From: Muriicola sp041358175
GTDB lineage: Bacteria > Bacteroidota > Bacteroidia > Flavobacteriales > Flavobacteriaceae
Length of the DNA stretch: 64,000 bases
NCBI RefSeq assembly: GCF_041358175.1
Contig: NZ_JBGKBE010000013.1
Location: 10,803-74,802 of the forward strand
Direction of reading: 5' to 3'
Positions within the stretch are counted from its first letter, which is position 1. Every line of letters begins with the position of its first letter. A program made the position numbers and the translations under genes. Shown here in pieces: positions 17,591 to 26,412 of the stretch. Under the pieces are notes generated by a model. It had not been told where the DNA came from. It saw nothing but the letters and a program-made list of their open reading frames with translations, and ran no database searches.

Positions 17591-18094
17591 ATGAAAACAA
17601 TCCAAAGTAGTTTTTCAGTCTTATTTGCCCTAATGCTTTTGGGCTGTGGGGGTAAGGAGGAAAAGAAAGAAGGGTTTAGCGTAGATCGTGCCAAATCTAC
17701 CACGAAAACAGAGCAAACCCAGGAAGTATCTGATGAGGTACCTGCTTCTCAACGAATTACATTAGACAACAAGGGTGTTGGGCAAATCAAGTCCCTTCCG
17801 CTTGATCCCGAAATTGATCAGGGAATGGCTGAAGAAGGAGCCGCCATCTTCAAAACCAATTGTACCGCCTGCCATAAAATTGACAAGCGATTTATTGGCC
17901 CTTCACCGACAGGTATCATGGAAAGGAGGAGCCCCGAATGGATTATGAATATGATTCTGGATCCTCAGCTCATGACTGAACAGGACCGCTGTGCTAAAGA
18001 TCTGTTGGTTGAATTTAATGGAGCTGCCATGGCCAATCAGAATATGACTGTGGAACAAGCCCGTGCAATTCTAGAATATTTCAGAACCTTATAA
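17591..18094 (+). CDS. c-type cytochrome lipoprotein of the nos unit
   Basis: Exported lipoprotein of 167 residues. The signal ends in the lipobox LGC (Cys19), followed by a charged linker. A single haem c motif CTACH lies at residues 91-95, and a Met in the segment GAAMANQNM is a candidate axial ligand. It heads the unit with the fasciclin protein and nosZ, so it is a plausible electron donor to N2O reductase, anchored to the membrane facing the periplasm. I take ATG 17591; the TTG nine bases upstream adds three residues and is unlikely. Confidence 0.88.
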   Translation: MKTIQSSFSVLFALMLLGCGGKEEKKEGFSVDRAKSTTKTEQTQEVSDEVPASQRITLDNKGVGQIKSLPLDPEIDQGMAEEGAAIFKTNCTACHKIDKRFIGPSPTGIMERRSPEWIMNMILDPQLMTEQDRCAKDLLVEFNGAAMANQNMTVEQARAILEYFRTL

Positions 18095-18105
18095 TTAAAC
18101 CAAAT

Positions 18106-18690
18106 ATGAAAACAATAACTAAACTGGGTTTTTCTTTCCTCACTGCACTATTAATGATTGTTGCGATAGGATGTAAGAACGAAGCCAAAAACACAAATGC
18201 AAGTAACACAGACAACACAACTACTTCAGAGGCAAAAGAACAAGGGCAGGCCTTTATTGAAGATGATGAATCTCAGCCAACAGTGCTGGATATTGCCATA
18301 GGATCGCCAGATCACTCTACCCTTGTAGCTGCAGTACAGGCTGCTGATCTGGAAAACGTACTGGTAAATGCAGGGCCATTAATGGTCTTTGCCCCAACCA
18401 ATGAGGCATTTGATGCCCTTCCGGCAGGGACGGTGGAGGATCTTTTAAAACCCGAAAATAAGGGCGCGTTGGCAAATATCCTGAAACATCATGTTACCCC
18501 CGGTAATTACTCCAAGGATTTCCTGAAGAAGTTTAAAAAACTTGGCCAGGCTAACGATCAGAATACAACTGTGGAAGTCAAAGGCGATGACGTCTTTGTA
18601 GGTGGCGCAAAAATTGTTGCCAGCGTTGAAGCAGGTAATGGAATTGTGCATGTGGTAGACAAAGTAATTTTACCTCCTTCCGAAGAATAA
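18106..18690 (+). CDS. Fasciclin (FAS1) domain lipoprotein
   Basis: Exported lipoprotein of 194 residues, lipobox IGC at Cys23, then a Asn/Thr-rich linker and one FAS1 domain from about residue 55 (TVLDIAIGSPDHSTLVAAV, GPLMVFAPTNEAFDALP, and the ending NGIVHVVDKVILPP). FAS1 domains usually serve in adhesion or protein contacts. It sits between the cytochrome c gene (11 nt) and nosZ (35 nt), so it is part of the nos unit, where its role is not established; docking of electron carrier and enzyme is only a guess. Confidence 0.88.
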   Translation: MKTITKLGFSFLTALLMIVAIGCKNEAKNTNASNTDNTTTSEAKEQGQAFIEDDESQPTVLDIAIGSPDHSTLVAAVQAADLENVLVNAGPLMVFAPTNEAFDALPAGTVEDLLKPENKGALANILKHHVTPGNYSKDFLKKFKKLGQANDQNTTVEVKGDDVFVGGAKIVASVEAGNGIVHVVDKVILPPSEE

Positions 18691-18725
18691 TCTAACTATA
18701 GAAATAAATACTAAAAACAACTACA

Positions 18726-20681
18726 ATGAAAAAACTAAGATATTCCTTGCTGACATTTTTAGGGTTGGCGCTGGTGATAACCGGATGTAATGACTCCGGA
18801 AAATCCTCTAATGGCGCCCTGTCGTCCAACGCAGCAGAAAAAGTATACGTAGCTCCGGGAGAACAGGACGAATTCTACGCCTTCCTTTCAGGAGGTTATA
18901 GTGGCAACCTTACCGTTTACGGACTGCCTTCAGGGCGTATGTTTAAAGAGATCCCTGTTTTCTCGCAATTTCCTACCTCCGGGTATGGATATTCTGAAGA
19001 AACCAAACCCATGCTGAATACTTCCTTTGGCTTTGTTCCTTGGGATGATCTTCACCATCCGGATATTTCACAAACTAATGGCGAACTCGATGGCCGGTGG
19101 ATTTTTGTCAATGGAAACAATACCCCCAGGATAGCACGGGTAAGTCTCAGCACTTTCGAGACCGAGGAGATCATTGAGATACCCAATAGTGCAGGAAATC
19201 ACAGTTCCTCCTTCATTACGGAAAACACCGAGTATGTAATCGCCGGAACACGTTTTTCAGTACCTGTCCCACAGAGGGATATGCCAATTAACGAGTATAA
19301 AGGCAATTTTAAAGGGGCATTAAGTTTTATCAGTGTTGATCCTGAAACTGGCAGGCTTGATATTAAATTCCAGGTGATGATGCCCGGATTTAACTATGAC
19401 CTTTCTCACCCTGGGCGAGGAGCTTCCCATGGATGGCATTTCTTCAGCACTTATAATACGGAAGAAGCCAACTCTTTGATGGAAGTCAATTCTTCTCAAA
19501 ATGACAAGGATTTTATCGCAGCCATTAACTGGAAGAAGATCGAAGAATATGTGAACAACGGCGGTGGAACCAAGATGGCCGCAAATTATGCCCACAATGT
19601 CTACGACGAGGAAACCCATATGGGAACCACTACTATGAAAAAAGAGGTGCTAACCGTAGATCCTACCGAAGTACCTGGAGCGGTATTCTTCCTTCCTACT
19701 CCTAAATCACCTCACGGATGTGATGTGGACCCCACCGGGGAATATATAATTGGCGCGGGTAAACTATCTGCTGATATTACTGTTCACTCCTTCACTAATA
19801 TGCTTGCTGCTATTGAGCAGCAAAAATTTGACGGTGAAGCTTACGGCATTCCGATTCTCAAGTTTGAGGACGTGATGGCTGGAGTAGTAAAAAGTGGGGG
19901 CCTTGGTCCGTTACATACTGAATTTGACGATAAAGGAAATGCATATACTACCTTCTTTATTTCTTCTGAAGTCGTTAAATGGAATGTAGGGTCCTGGGAA
20001 GTTATTGACAGAAAACCTACGTATTATTCTGTAGGTCACCTAATGATTCCCGGAGGAAATTCCAGAAAACCATTTGGCAAGTATGTCGTCGCAATGAATA
20101 AAATCACAAAAGATAGATACCTGCCTACCGGACCTGAAATGGAGCACTCTGCCCAGATCTATGATATTTCCGGAGAGAAAATGGAGTTGATATACGACTT
20201 TCCGACACACGGTGAGCCTCATTATGCGGCCGGATGCCCGGCTGATTTACTTCGTGCAAACTCCAAAAAGATCTATCGCCTCGATGAGAATAAGCATCCT
20301 TATGCAGTCACTTCACCCGATCAGGCAAGGGTAGAGCGGAATGGGAATGAAGTTCATATCTATATGTCAACAATCAGAAGTCATTTCACACCCGACAATA
20401 TTGAAGGTGTAAAGGTTGGGGATAAGGTTTTCTTCCATATCACAAATCATGAACAGGATTTTGACGTACCTCATGGATTCTCTATGATAGGACAAAATAC
20501 TTCTGAATTGTTGGTTATGCCAGGGCAGACTAAAACCTCGGTATGGGAACCTAAAAAGGTAGGAGTATGGCCTTTCTACTGTACCGATTTTTGTTCGGCA
20601 TTGCATCAGGAAATGCAAGGCTATGTTCGAGTATCACCGGCCAGTTCAAATATTGAACTCAGCTGGACCCTGGGAGAGTAA
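18726..20681 (+). CDS. nosZ: Nitrous oxide reductase, clade II
   Basis: Copper enzyme reducing N2O to N2 in the periplasm, 651 residues. The signal is of the Sec type with a lipobox (ITGC, Cys21), not a twin-arginine signal; this marks clade II. CuZ ligand region DDLHHPDIS is present. The C-terminal cupredoxin domain has the CuA ligands C619-x3-C623-x3-H627-x2-M630 in FCSALHQEM. All visible metal ligands are intact, so it should be active. It is preceded by cytochrome c and fasciclin genes and followed by a hairpin and the maturation genes. Confidence 0.97.
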   Translation: MKKLRYSLLTFLGLALVITGCNDSGKSSNGALSSNAAEKVYVAPGEQDEFYAFLSGGYSGNLTVYGLPSGRMFKEIPVFSQFPTSGYGYSEETKPMLNTSFGFVPWDDLHHPDISQTNGELDGRWIFVNGNNTPRIARVSLSTFETEEIIEIPNSAGNHSSSFITENTEYVIAGTRFSVPVPQRDMPINEYKGNFKGALSFISVDPETGRLDIKFQVMMPGFNYDLSHPGRGASHGWHFFSTYNTEEANSLMEVNSSQNDKDFIAAINWKKIEEYVNNGGGTKMAANYAHNVYDEETHMGTTTMKKEVLTVDPTEVPGAVFFLPTPKSPHGCDVDPTGEYIIGAGKLSADITVHSFTNMLAAIEQQKFDGEAYGIPILKFEDVMAGVVKSGGLGPLHTEFDDKGNAYTTFFISSEVVKWNVGSWEVIDRKPTYYSVGHLMIPGGNSRKPFGKYVVAMNKITKDRYLPTGPEMEHSAQIYDISGEKMELIYDFPTHGEPHYAAGCPADLLRANSKKIYRLDENKHPYAVTSPDQARVERNGNEVHIYMSTIRSHFTPDNIEGVKVGDKVFFHITNHEQDFDVPHGFSMIGQNTSELLVMPGQTKTSVWEPKKVGVWPFYCTDFCSALHQEMQGYVRVSPASSNIELSWTLGE

Positions 20682-20705
20682 GGTTTAATTGGTTTTTTTC
20701 TGAAT

Positions 20706-20742
20706 GAAAGCGGGCAGCGTTATTATTGACCTGCTCGCTTTC
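20706..20742 (+). terminator. Hairpin behind nosZ
   Basis: GAAAGCGGGCAG (20706-20717) pairs with CTGCTCGCTTTC (20731-20742) with one G-T wobble. A T-rich stretch follows but no long T run. It may end most nosZ transcripts or limit read-through into the maturation genes. Confidence 0.55.
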
Positions 20743-20800
20743 TTCTTTCCTAAACGAATAAATTAATAAAAGCAGGACTTTATTGAATCTGCACTAATTG

Positions 20801-21454
20801 ATGAATGAAATGAAAAAGGCAAGTATACTGATGATTATAGGCCCCTTATTTCTCTTAGGACTATATGTTTTTCCATTGTGGACGATCATGCTTGGTGCTC
20901 CGCAATATCCGGATCCTCTTGGTATGAATATTCATATAAATGGGATCAGGGATGTCAACGAATTTGATATCCAGAATATCGATGGACTAAATCATTACAT
21001 TGGTATGAAAACCCTTCCCAAACCTGAGGAAATGTGGGAGTTTAGTACTTTCCCAATTGTTATAGGGATAATGATTGGTCTTGGAGTACTTGTGGGGATT
21101 CTCGGGTATTTAAAAAAAGTCGATTTTCGATGGTTTTTAGGCTGGTTTGTTTTGATGTCTGTTCTCGGGGTGCTGGGGATGTACGACTTCAACGAATGGA
21201 TGGTAGACTATGGCACGAATCTAGATCCTAATGCTATTATGAAACTGGCCAATCCTGACGGTACACCTATGTCTTATAAACCACCTCTGTTCGGATATGC
21301 CAAGATGCTCAACTTTGATGTGTCATCCCTCCCATCAACAGGCGCCTGGATGATGTTTACCGGAATGATGCTTACTCTGGTTGCTTCCTACATGGGTTGG
21401 AAAAGCAAAAAAATATCGAACGTCAGAAAGACAAAACCTTTAGCTGCCTCATGA
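20801..21454 (+). CDS. NosB-like membrane protein
   Basis: Integral membrane protein of 217 residues with about four predicted membrane segments (near residues 10-30, 85-105, 112-130 and 185-200). A conserved-looking loop lies between the first two: APQYPDPLGMNIHI and GLNHYIGMK. Membrane proteins coded directly behind nosZ are a mark of clade II nos clusters (nosB of Wolinella), and position and topology fit, so I infer a NosB-like role, function unknown. The stop codon overlaps the start of nosL (ATGA). Confidence 0.6.
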   Translation: MNEMKKASILMIIGPLFLLGLYVFPLWTIMLGAPQYPDPLGMNIHINGIRDVNEFDIQNIDGLNHYIGMKTLPKPEEMWEFSTFPIVIGIMIGLGVLVGILGYLKKVDFRWFLGWFVLMSVLGVLGMYDFNEWMVDYGTNLDPNAIMKLANPDGTPMSYKPPLFGYAKMLNFDVSSLPSTGAWMMFTGMMLTLVASYMGWKSKKISNVRKTKPLAAS

Positions 21455-21882
21455 AAAAAGTATGGCTTTTGATTACATTCCTGATCATTGGATACGGATG
21501 CTCTAGGGGACCAAAACCCATTGATTATGGTTCGGATGGTTGTCATTATTGCAGGATGACCATTGTTGACCGGCAGCATGCGGCTGAGATTGTTACCCAA
21601 AAAGGAAGGGTGTATAAATTCGATGCCACTGAATGTATGCTCAATCAATTGAAGGATTTTGAAGAGGTAGAGCTGGAATTGTTTCTGGTCAATGATTATG
21701 ATAGCCCGGGCACACTGATAGATGCCACCAAAGCGACATTTTTGATCAGTAAAAATATTCCCAGCCCTATGGGGGAATTTCTGACAGCTTTCAAAACTCC
21801 TGAGAATGCTCAGGAGGCAAAAAATGTAAATGGAGGCGAGCTCTACACCTGGGATGAATTAAAAGTAAGATTTGAAAACTAA
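21451..21882 (+). CDS. nosL: NosL, copper chaperone lipoprotein
   Basis: Lipoprotein of 143 residues that delivers Cu(I) for NosZ maturation. Signal peptide with lipobox YGC (Cys17). The family's metal-binding region is present: CHYCRM (C31, C34, M36) and FDATECM (C62, M63), with SPMGEFLTAF further on. The start ATG at 21451 overlaps the stop of the preceding gene; the upstream frame to 21397 would add residues in front of the signal peptide. The outer face of the cytoplasmic membrane is its expected location. Confidence 0.93.
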   Translation: MKKVWLLITFLIIGYGCSRGPKPIDYGSDGCHYCRMTIVDRQHAAEIVTQKGRVYKFDATECMLNQLKDFEEVELELFLVNDYDSPGTLIDATKATFLISKNIPSPMGEFLTAFKTPENAQEAKNVNGGELYTWDELKVRFEN

Positions 21883-22012
21883 AAAAAATGATTATTAAGG
21901 TTCAGCGGTTTTTCCCTGCCAAAAGAAACAGACAATAATTGGGCCCGAAGCCAAATCCTGAACCAAACACCACCCGAAGATTAACCTTATCACATAAAAT
22001 ATCAATACCAGC

Positions 22013-22207
22013 ATGAAACGCTTAAGAATAGTTTTCTCAGGATTCCTATGCCTTTTTATTACCCATGTTCTCGCTCATTCATATGACCACTGTGCACATT
22101 GTTCCATGGATATCAGAAATGACAGGTTCAGAGCAAAGGCTGTGACCAATGACGGCAACACGCTTACCCTGATGCAGAATTTGGACCCCCATGTATCAAA
22201 ACTATAA
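22013..22207 (+). pseudogene. Truncated second nosL-like gene
   Basis: A 64-residue frame with an intact signal peptide (to about Ala21) followed by HCAHCSMDI and DRFRAKAVTNDG. This matches the first half of NosL-type proteins. The frame then ends before the FDAxEC metal-binding half, and I found no convincing continuation in other frames up to nosD. Most likely a broken paralogue of nosL. A short secreted copper-binding peptide with the CxxCxM motif is the alternative. Confidence 0.5.
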
Positions 22208-22281
22208 TGGTATCTTTATGGACTTAGATTATACGGTGAACGCTTCGATCATGCACACAGTATTGTAAGGAAAATGAATAG

Positions 22282-23517
22282 ATGAATCTAAATAAAGTAA
22301 TTTCGGTCTTGTTCCTGATGTTCTGTTGGTCTGCCCAGGCCCGGACCGTTGAGGTCTGTGAGTCCTGCCCCGTTAAGACTATTCGCGAGGGAGTTGCCCT
22401 GGCCTCGGAATATGACACACTTCTGGTCCTTGAAGGAACCTACAGGGAATTCAATATCCTGGTAGACAAACCCCTAACCATCTTAGGACGGGGATACCCG
22501 GTCATCGATGGAGAGGAACAAGGGGAGATCATCAGGATTGCCTCAGACCATGTTACTGTTGACGGCCTTTATATTATTAATGTGGGGACAAGTTATACTT
22601 CAGATTATGCGGCAATCAGGGTGGTAAAAAGCACTGATTTCCTGATCCAGAATGTCGTACTTGAAAATCTTTTCTTTGGGATCTATATTGAGAAATCGGA
22701 ACGCGGCAGGATCTATCACAACAAGATCATCGGGGATGCCAGGGATGAGTATAATTCAGGCAACGGGATCCAGCTTTGGTATTCCAAACACGTGGAGGTG
22801 GAACGAAACATTGTCAGTGGCACACGGGATGGGATCTATCTGGAGTTCTCTGACTATATTACCATAAGGGATAACCATAGCCTGGATAATCTCCGGTATG
22901 GCCTTCACTTTATGTTTTCCAATGATGACATGTATACTGATAATACCTTTGAGCGGAATGGGGCAGGAGTGGCCGTAATGTTCTCCAAAAGGATAAAGAT
23001 GTATGGAAATACCTTTCGAAAAAACTGGGGTGCGGCAGCCTACGGGATGCTCCTGAAGGAGATCAATGATGCCGAAATTAAAGGGAATACCTTTGAAGAG
23101 AACACCGTTGGAATCAACATCGAGGGCTCCAACCGCATCGTATATGAGGGAAATGATTTCAGGAATAACGGATGGGCAATAAAGGTTTTAGGGGCATGTT
23201 ATTCCAATACCTTTACCCGAAATAATTTTCTTTATAATTCCTTTGACATTTCCTATAACAGCCGATTGAATGACAATGTGTTCGACAGAAATTACTGGAG
23301 TAACTATACAGGATACGACCTGGACAAGAACGGTGTGGGAGATGTCCCCTACAGACCCGTAAAACTGTTTTCCTATATTGTGAACCGAACACCAGAAACG
23401 ATTATTCTTCTAAGAAGTCTGTTTATGGATATCATCGATTTCTCGGAAAAAGTATCCCCCGTATTTACACCAGACAATCTGTTTGACGCTAACCCTTTAA
23501 TGAAAAAGAACCCATGA
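22282..23517 (+). CDS. nosD: NosD, periplasmic beta-helix protein for NosZ maturation
   Basis: Exported protein of 411 residues with a signal peptide (residues 1-21, ending SAQA). The body is a right-handed beta-helix of carbohydrate-binding/sugar-hydrolase-like (CASH) repeats, visible as recurring units such as GIYIEKSERGRIYHNKI, GIYLEFSDYITIRDN and GVAVMFSKRIKMYGN. NosD works with the NosFY transporter in assembly of the CuZ centre. It overlaps nosF by four bases (ATGA), showing translational coupling. Length is close to that of known NosD proteins. Confidence 0.95.
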   Translation: MNLNKVISVLFLMFCWSAQARTVEVCESCPVKTIREGVALASEYDTLLVLEGTYREFNILVDKPLTILGRGYPVIDGEEQGEIIRIASDHVTVDGLYIINVGTSYTSDYAAIRVVKSTDFLIQNVVLENLFFGIYIEKSERGRIYHNKIIGDARDEYNSGNGIQLWYSKHVEVERNIVSGTRDGIYLEFSDYITIRDNHSLDNLRYGLHFMFSNDDMYTDNTFERNGAGVAVMFSKRIKMYGNTFRKNWGAAAYGMLLKEINDAEIKGNTFEENTVGINIEGSNRIVYEGNDFRNNGWAIKVLGACYSNTFTRNNFLYNSFDISYNSRLNDNVFDRNYWSNYTGYDLDKNGVGDVPYRPVKLFSYIVNRTPETIILLRSLFMDIIDFSEKVSPVFTPDNLFDANPLMKKNP

Positions 23518-24224
23518 TCCACATAAAAGATCTCCATAAGAAATTTGGAAAGAACGAGGTGCTCCGCGGCATTGATCTGGAAATCAGTTCCAGAGGAATA
23601 GTCGCTATCCTGGGGCCAAACGGTTCCGGAAAGACCACACTTATCAAATCTATCCTGGGCATGGTACTGCCTGATAAGGGATCTATTTCGATTTCCGGAA
23701 AAAACATCAGAAACCAATGGCGATACCGCAAGGAAATCGAATATCTGCCTCAGATCGCGAATTTCCCGGGCAACCTGAAGGTAAAAGAACTCATAGAAAT
23801 GATAAAGGACCTCCACCAGACCACGACTAATGAAGAACAGCTTATCGATCTGTTCGGGCTGCAACCTTTTCTCGACAAAAAACTGGGAACGCTATCAGGC
23901 GGAACCAAGCAAAAAGTGAATATTGTACTCACCTTTATGTTTGACAAGCCCTTGATCATCCTGGACGAACCTACAACAGGCCTGGACCCCAATGCCCTGA
24001 TCCGGCTTAAGGAACTGATCCGTTACGAAAGGACCAATGGGAAGACCATTTTACTGACCTCGCATATCATGCACTTTGTGGAAGAAATGGCCGATGAGAT
24101 TATTTACCTGCTTGAAGGCCAGATCTATTTCAAAGGAAGTGTGGAAGAACTGAAAAAACAGACCAAACAGAACGATGTTGAACATGCCATAGCGGCCATT
24201 GCAAACAAATCAGCCCATGTTTAA
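23514..24224 (+). CDS. nosF: NosF, ABC transporter ATPase
   Basis: ATP-binding subunit of the NosFY transporter, 236 residues, cytosolic face of the membrane. Walker A GPNGSGKT at 34-41, signature LSGGTKQK at 127-134, Walker B LIILDEP at 147-153. The typical ABC-2 type arrangement fits delivery of a sulfur species or conformational energy for CuZ assembly together with NosD. Overlaps nosD at its start and nosY at its end. Confidence 0.95.
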   Translation: MIHIKDLHKKFGKNEVLRGIDLEISSRGIVAILGPNGSGKTTLIKSILGMVLPDKGSISISGKNIRNQWRYRKEIEYLPQIANFPGNLKVKELIEMIKDLHQTTTNEEQLIDLFGLQPFLDKKLGTLSGGTKQKVNIVLTFMFDKPLIILDEPTTGLDPNALIRLKELIRYERTNGKTILLTSHIMHFVEEMADEIIYLLEGQIYFKGSVEELKKQTKQNDVEHAIAAIANKSAHV

Positions 24225-24999
24225 AATCCTTAAATACAGTTTTTTTGACCTGATGAGGAGCAGTTGGAGCTATTTCTATTTTTTATTCTACCTGGCATTG
24301 GGCTTTGTCCTGCTTTTTTTGAATAACGATGTATCTAAAGCGATAATTACCCTAATGAATATCATCATTGTGCTGGTCCCGCTTATTGGGACCATTTTCG
24401 GAATCATGTATTATTACAATTCCAGAGAGTTTACAGAACTATTGTTGGCCCAGCCAATAAAAAGATCTTCGATCTTTTTGGGACAATACCTCGGGGTAGC
24501 CCTCTCACTAACCTTGAGCTTGCTGTTGGGACTGGGAATACCTTTCGTAGCATATGGATTATTAAAAAGCACCGTAATCTTTGATTTTTCCCTCTTGCTG
24601 ATGAACGGAACATTTCTGACCCTGATTTTCACCGCACTGTCCTTTAACCTCGCACTGATGCATGAAAACAGGATCAAGGGTTTTGGGTATGCCATCCTGG
24701 TCTGGTTGTTCCTGGCCGTTATCTACGATGGTTTGTTCCTCATGTCCCTCATTGTTTTTGAGGAATATCCCCTGGACACTTTCTCCCTTGTCGCTACCAT
24801 GTTCAATCCTGTTGATCTCTCCAGGACACTGATCCTGCTCAAACTAGACATTTCTGCCCTATTGGGCTATACGGGGGCCGTCTTTAAAAATTTCTTTGGC
24901 ACCAATCTGGGTTTCATAATTTCCATGACCGCCCTTCTGCTTTGGACCATTCTGCCTGTTTGGCACCTTAGTTATTTGTCAAAACGCAAGGATTTTTAA
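24217..24999 (+). CDS. nosY: NosY, ABC transporter permease
   Basis: Permease partner of NosF, 260 residues with about six membrane segments and the ABC-2 type layout (large N-terminal hairpin, YYNSREFTELLLAQPIKR coupling region). ATG at 24217 overlaps the end of nosF by eight bases; an upstream TTG at 24199 is less likely. Together with nosD and nosF it completes the standard DFY maturation set. Confidence 0.93.
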   Translation: MFKILKYSFFDLMRSSWSYFYFLFYLALGFVLLFLNNDVSKAIITLMNIIIVLVPLIGTIFGIMYYYNSREFTELLLAQPIKRSSIFLGQYLGVALSLTLSLLLGLGIPFVAYGLLKSTVIFDFSLLLMNGTFLTLIFTALSFNLALMHENRIKGFGYAILVWLFLAVIYDGLFLMSLIVFEEYPLDTFSLVATMFNPVDLSRTLILLKLDISALLGYTGAVFKNFFGTNLGFIISMTALLLWTILPVWHLSYLSKRKDF

Positions 25000-25028
25000 G
25001 CTAAAAGAATGCTCAGGGAACGGCTGTC

Positions 25029-26237
25029 ATGAATCTAAGGAACCATATCCATACAGCGCTGTTCTATTTTGCCATAGCGGCTATACTGGGAGTCGTCCTA
25101 AGGTCGTTCGGGCTCTTTGGCTGGGCAGTTGAATACAAGTACATTGTACATACCCATTCGCACATCGCCCTCCTTGGTTGGGTTTATCTTGCATTGACCA
25201 CCATTTTGGTTAAGACTTTCCTGAACCCTGAAGGGCAGAGTACGAACTATCGCTATCTTTTCTGGTTTACCCAGCTTACCCTTTGCGGGATGCTGCTGAC
25301 ATTCCCTATTCAGGGCTATGGCGCATTTTCTATTGCATTTTCTACCCTGTTCCTCTTTGCATCCTACTGGTTCTTCTGGTTTTTTTCAAAACATGTTAAA
25401 AAGGAACTTAAGGAACGATATAGCTATAAATTCATCAAGGCCTCCCTCTGGTATATGGTGCTTTCCAGTGCGGGTCCCTGGGCCCTGGGAGGGATAATCG
25501 CAACTTTGGGCCCCGCGTCCATCTGGTATCGTATGGCTATCTATTTTTATCTGCATTTCCAATACAATGGGTGGATGATTTTATCCTTGGTTGGGTTAGT
25601 GTTATTCATTCTGGAGCAAAGACAAACGCAGTTCCCGAATATAATCCTCAGGCCACTCTACTGGTTATTAAACATCGGGGTTATCCTTACACTGCTTTTG
25701 TCTGCGCTATGGGTAGAACCGCCGCTGATTTTCAACTATTTAGGGGCCTTGGGGGCAATACTTCAGCTTGCTGCTGTCTTTTTGTTTTTGAAGATGTGCT
25801 GGGACTTTGCCCGCAAGTCTCAGATTCCCGTCTTCAGAAGAAGACTTATGAGAATCATGGGTCTGATCGTATTTTTCAAACTCATTTTGCAGGGAATAGG
25901 TGCAATTCCCTACTTCTCAGCTTTGGCAGTACGTATATTGGATTTTACCATCGGATACCTTCATTTAACATTTCTGGGCCTCATTACCCTGGGTATATTC
26001 CTGGTGCTGGAATATTGGAAGATGATAAAAATACCCCGCGGGTTGTACATTATGTACTTATCGGGCTTTGCTTTAACGGAAGGACTGATCTTTTACCGGG
26101 CGATGGCGAGCTGGCTCAATTTTCCGGTTTTCGGGAATTTCTCCATGGCACTATCCCTGGCCAGTTTATTTCTTGCTTTGGGCATTGTTAGTATTTTGGT
26201 ATCTAATATACGATCTGGCATTTTCGGAAACAGATGA
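25029..26237 (+). CDS. Polytopic membrane protein with conserved histidines, nos-linked
   Basis: A hydrophobic protein of 402 residues with about eleven to twelve predicted membrane segments. Family not firmly recognised. Histidines lie inside or at the edge of membrane segments: HTHSH at 41-45 before IALLGW, H176 in FYLHFQYNGW and H312 in YLHLTFLG. This pattern recalls haem-binding helices of haem-copper oxidase subunit I or of NnrS-like proteins. It lies 29 nt behind nosY on the same strand, so it probably belongs to the nos unit. No CuB triad can be assigned with confidence. Confidence 0.6.
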   Translation: MNLRNHIHTALFYFAIAAILGVVLRSFGLFGWAVEYKYIVHTHSHIALLGWVYLALTTILVKTFLNPEGQSTNYRYLFWFTQLTLCGMLLTFPIQGYGAFSIAFSTLFLFASYWFFWFFSKHVKKELKERYSYKFIKASLWYMVLSSAGPWALGGIIATLGPASIWYRMAIYFYLHFQYNGWMILSLVGLVLFILEQRQTQFPNIILRPLYWLLNIGVILTLLLSALWVEPPLIFNYLGALGAILQLAAVFLFLKMCWDFARKSQIPVFRRRLMRIMGLIVFFKLILQGIGAIPYFSALAVRILDFTIGYLHLTFLGLITLGIFLVLEYWKMIKIPRGLYIMYLSGFALTEGLIFYRAMASWLNFPVFGNFSMALSLASLFLALGIVSILVSNIRSGIFGNR

Positions 26238-26412
26238 TTTCCATCGGCAGCCGGCAACCGACCAAATACCTGCATTGAGAGTAATGGGGAACTATAGAAG
26301 TGAGAAAAATTTATTCCGATCTCTGGAAACCCTGTCTTTGTTGGAAACATGACATAAATGGGTTCTGACCTATCTTGATTTAAATACAATTGTGAGGGTT
26401 TCAGCAGGGTAT

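Noticed and set aside
25571..26191. Plus-strand frame of 206 codons in the His-rich membrane gene
   Set aside because: Shadow frame; the 402-residue frame has clear membrane segments and a good start.
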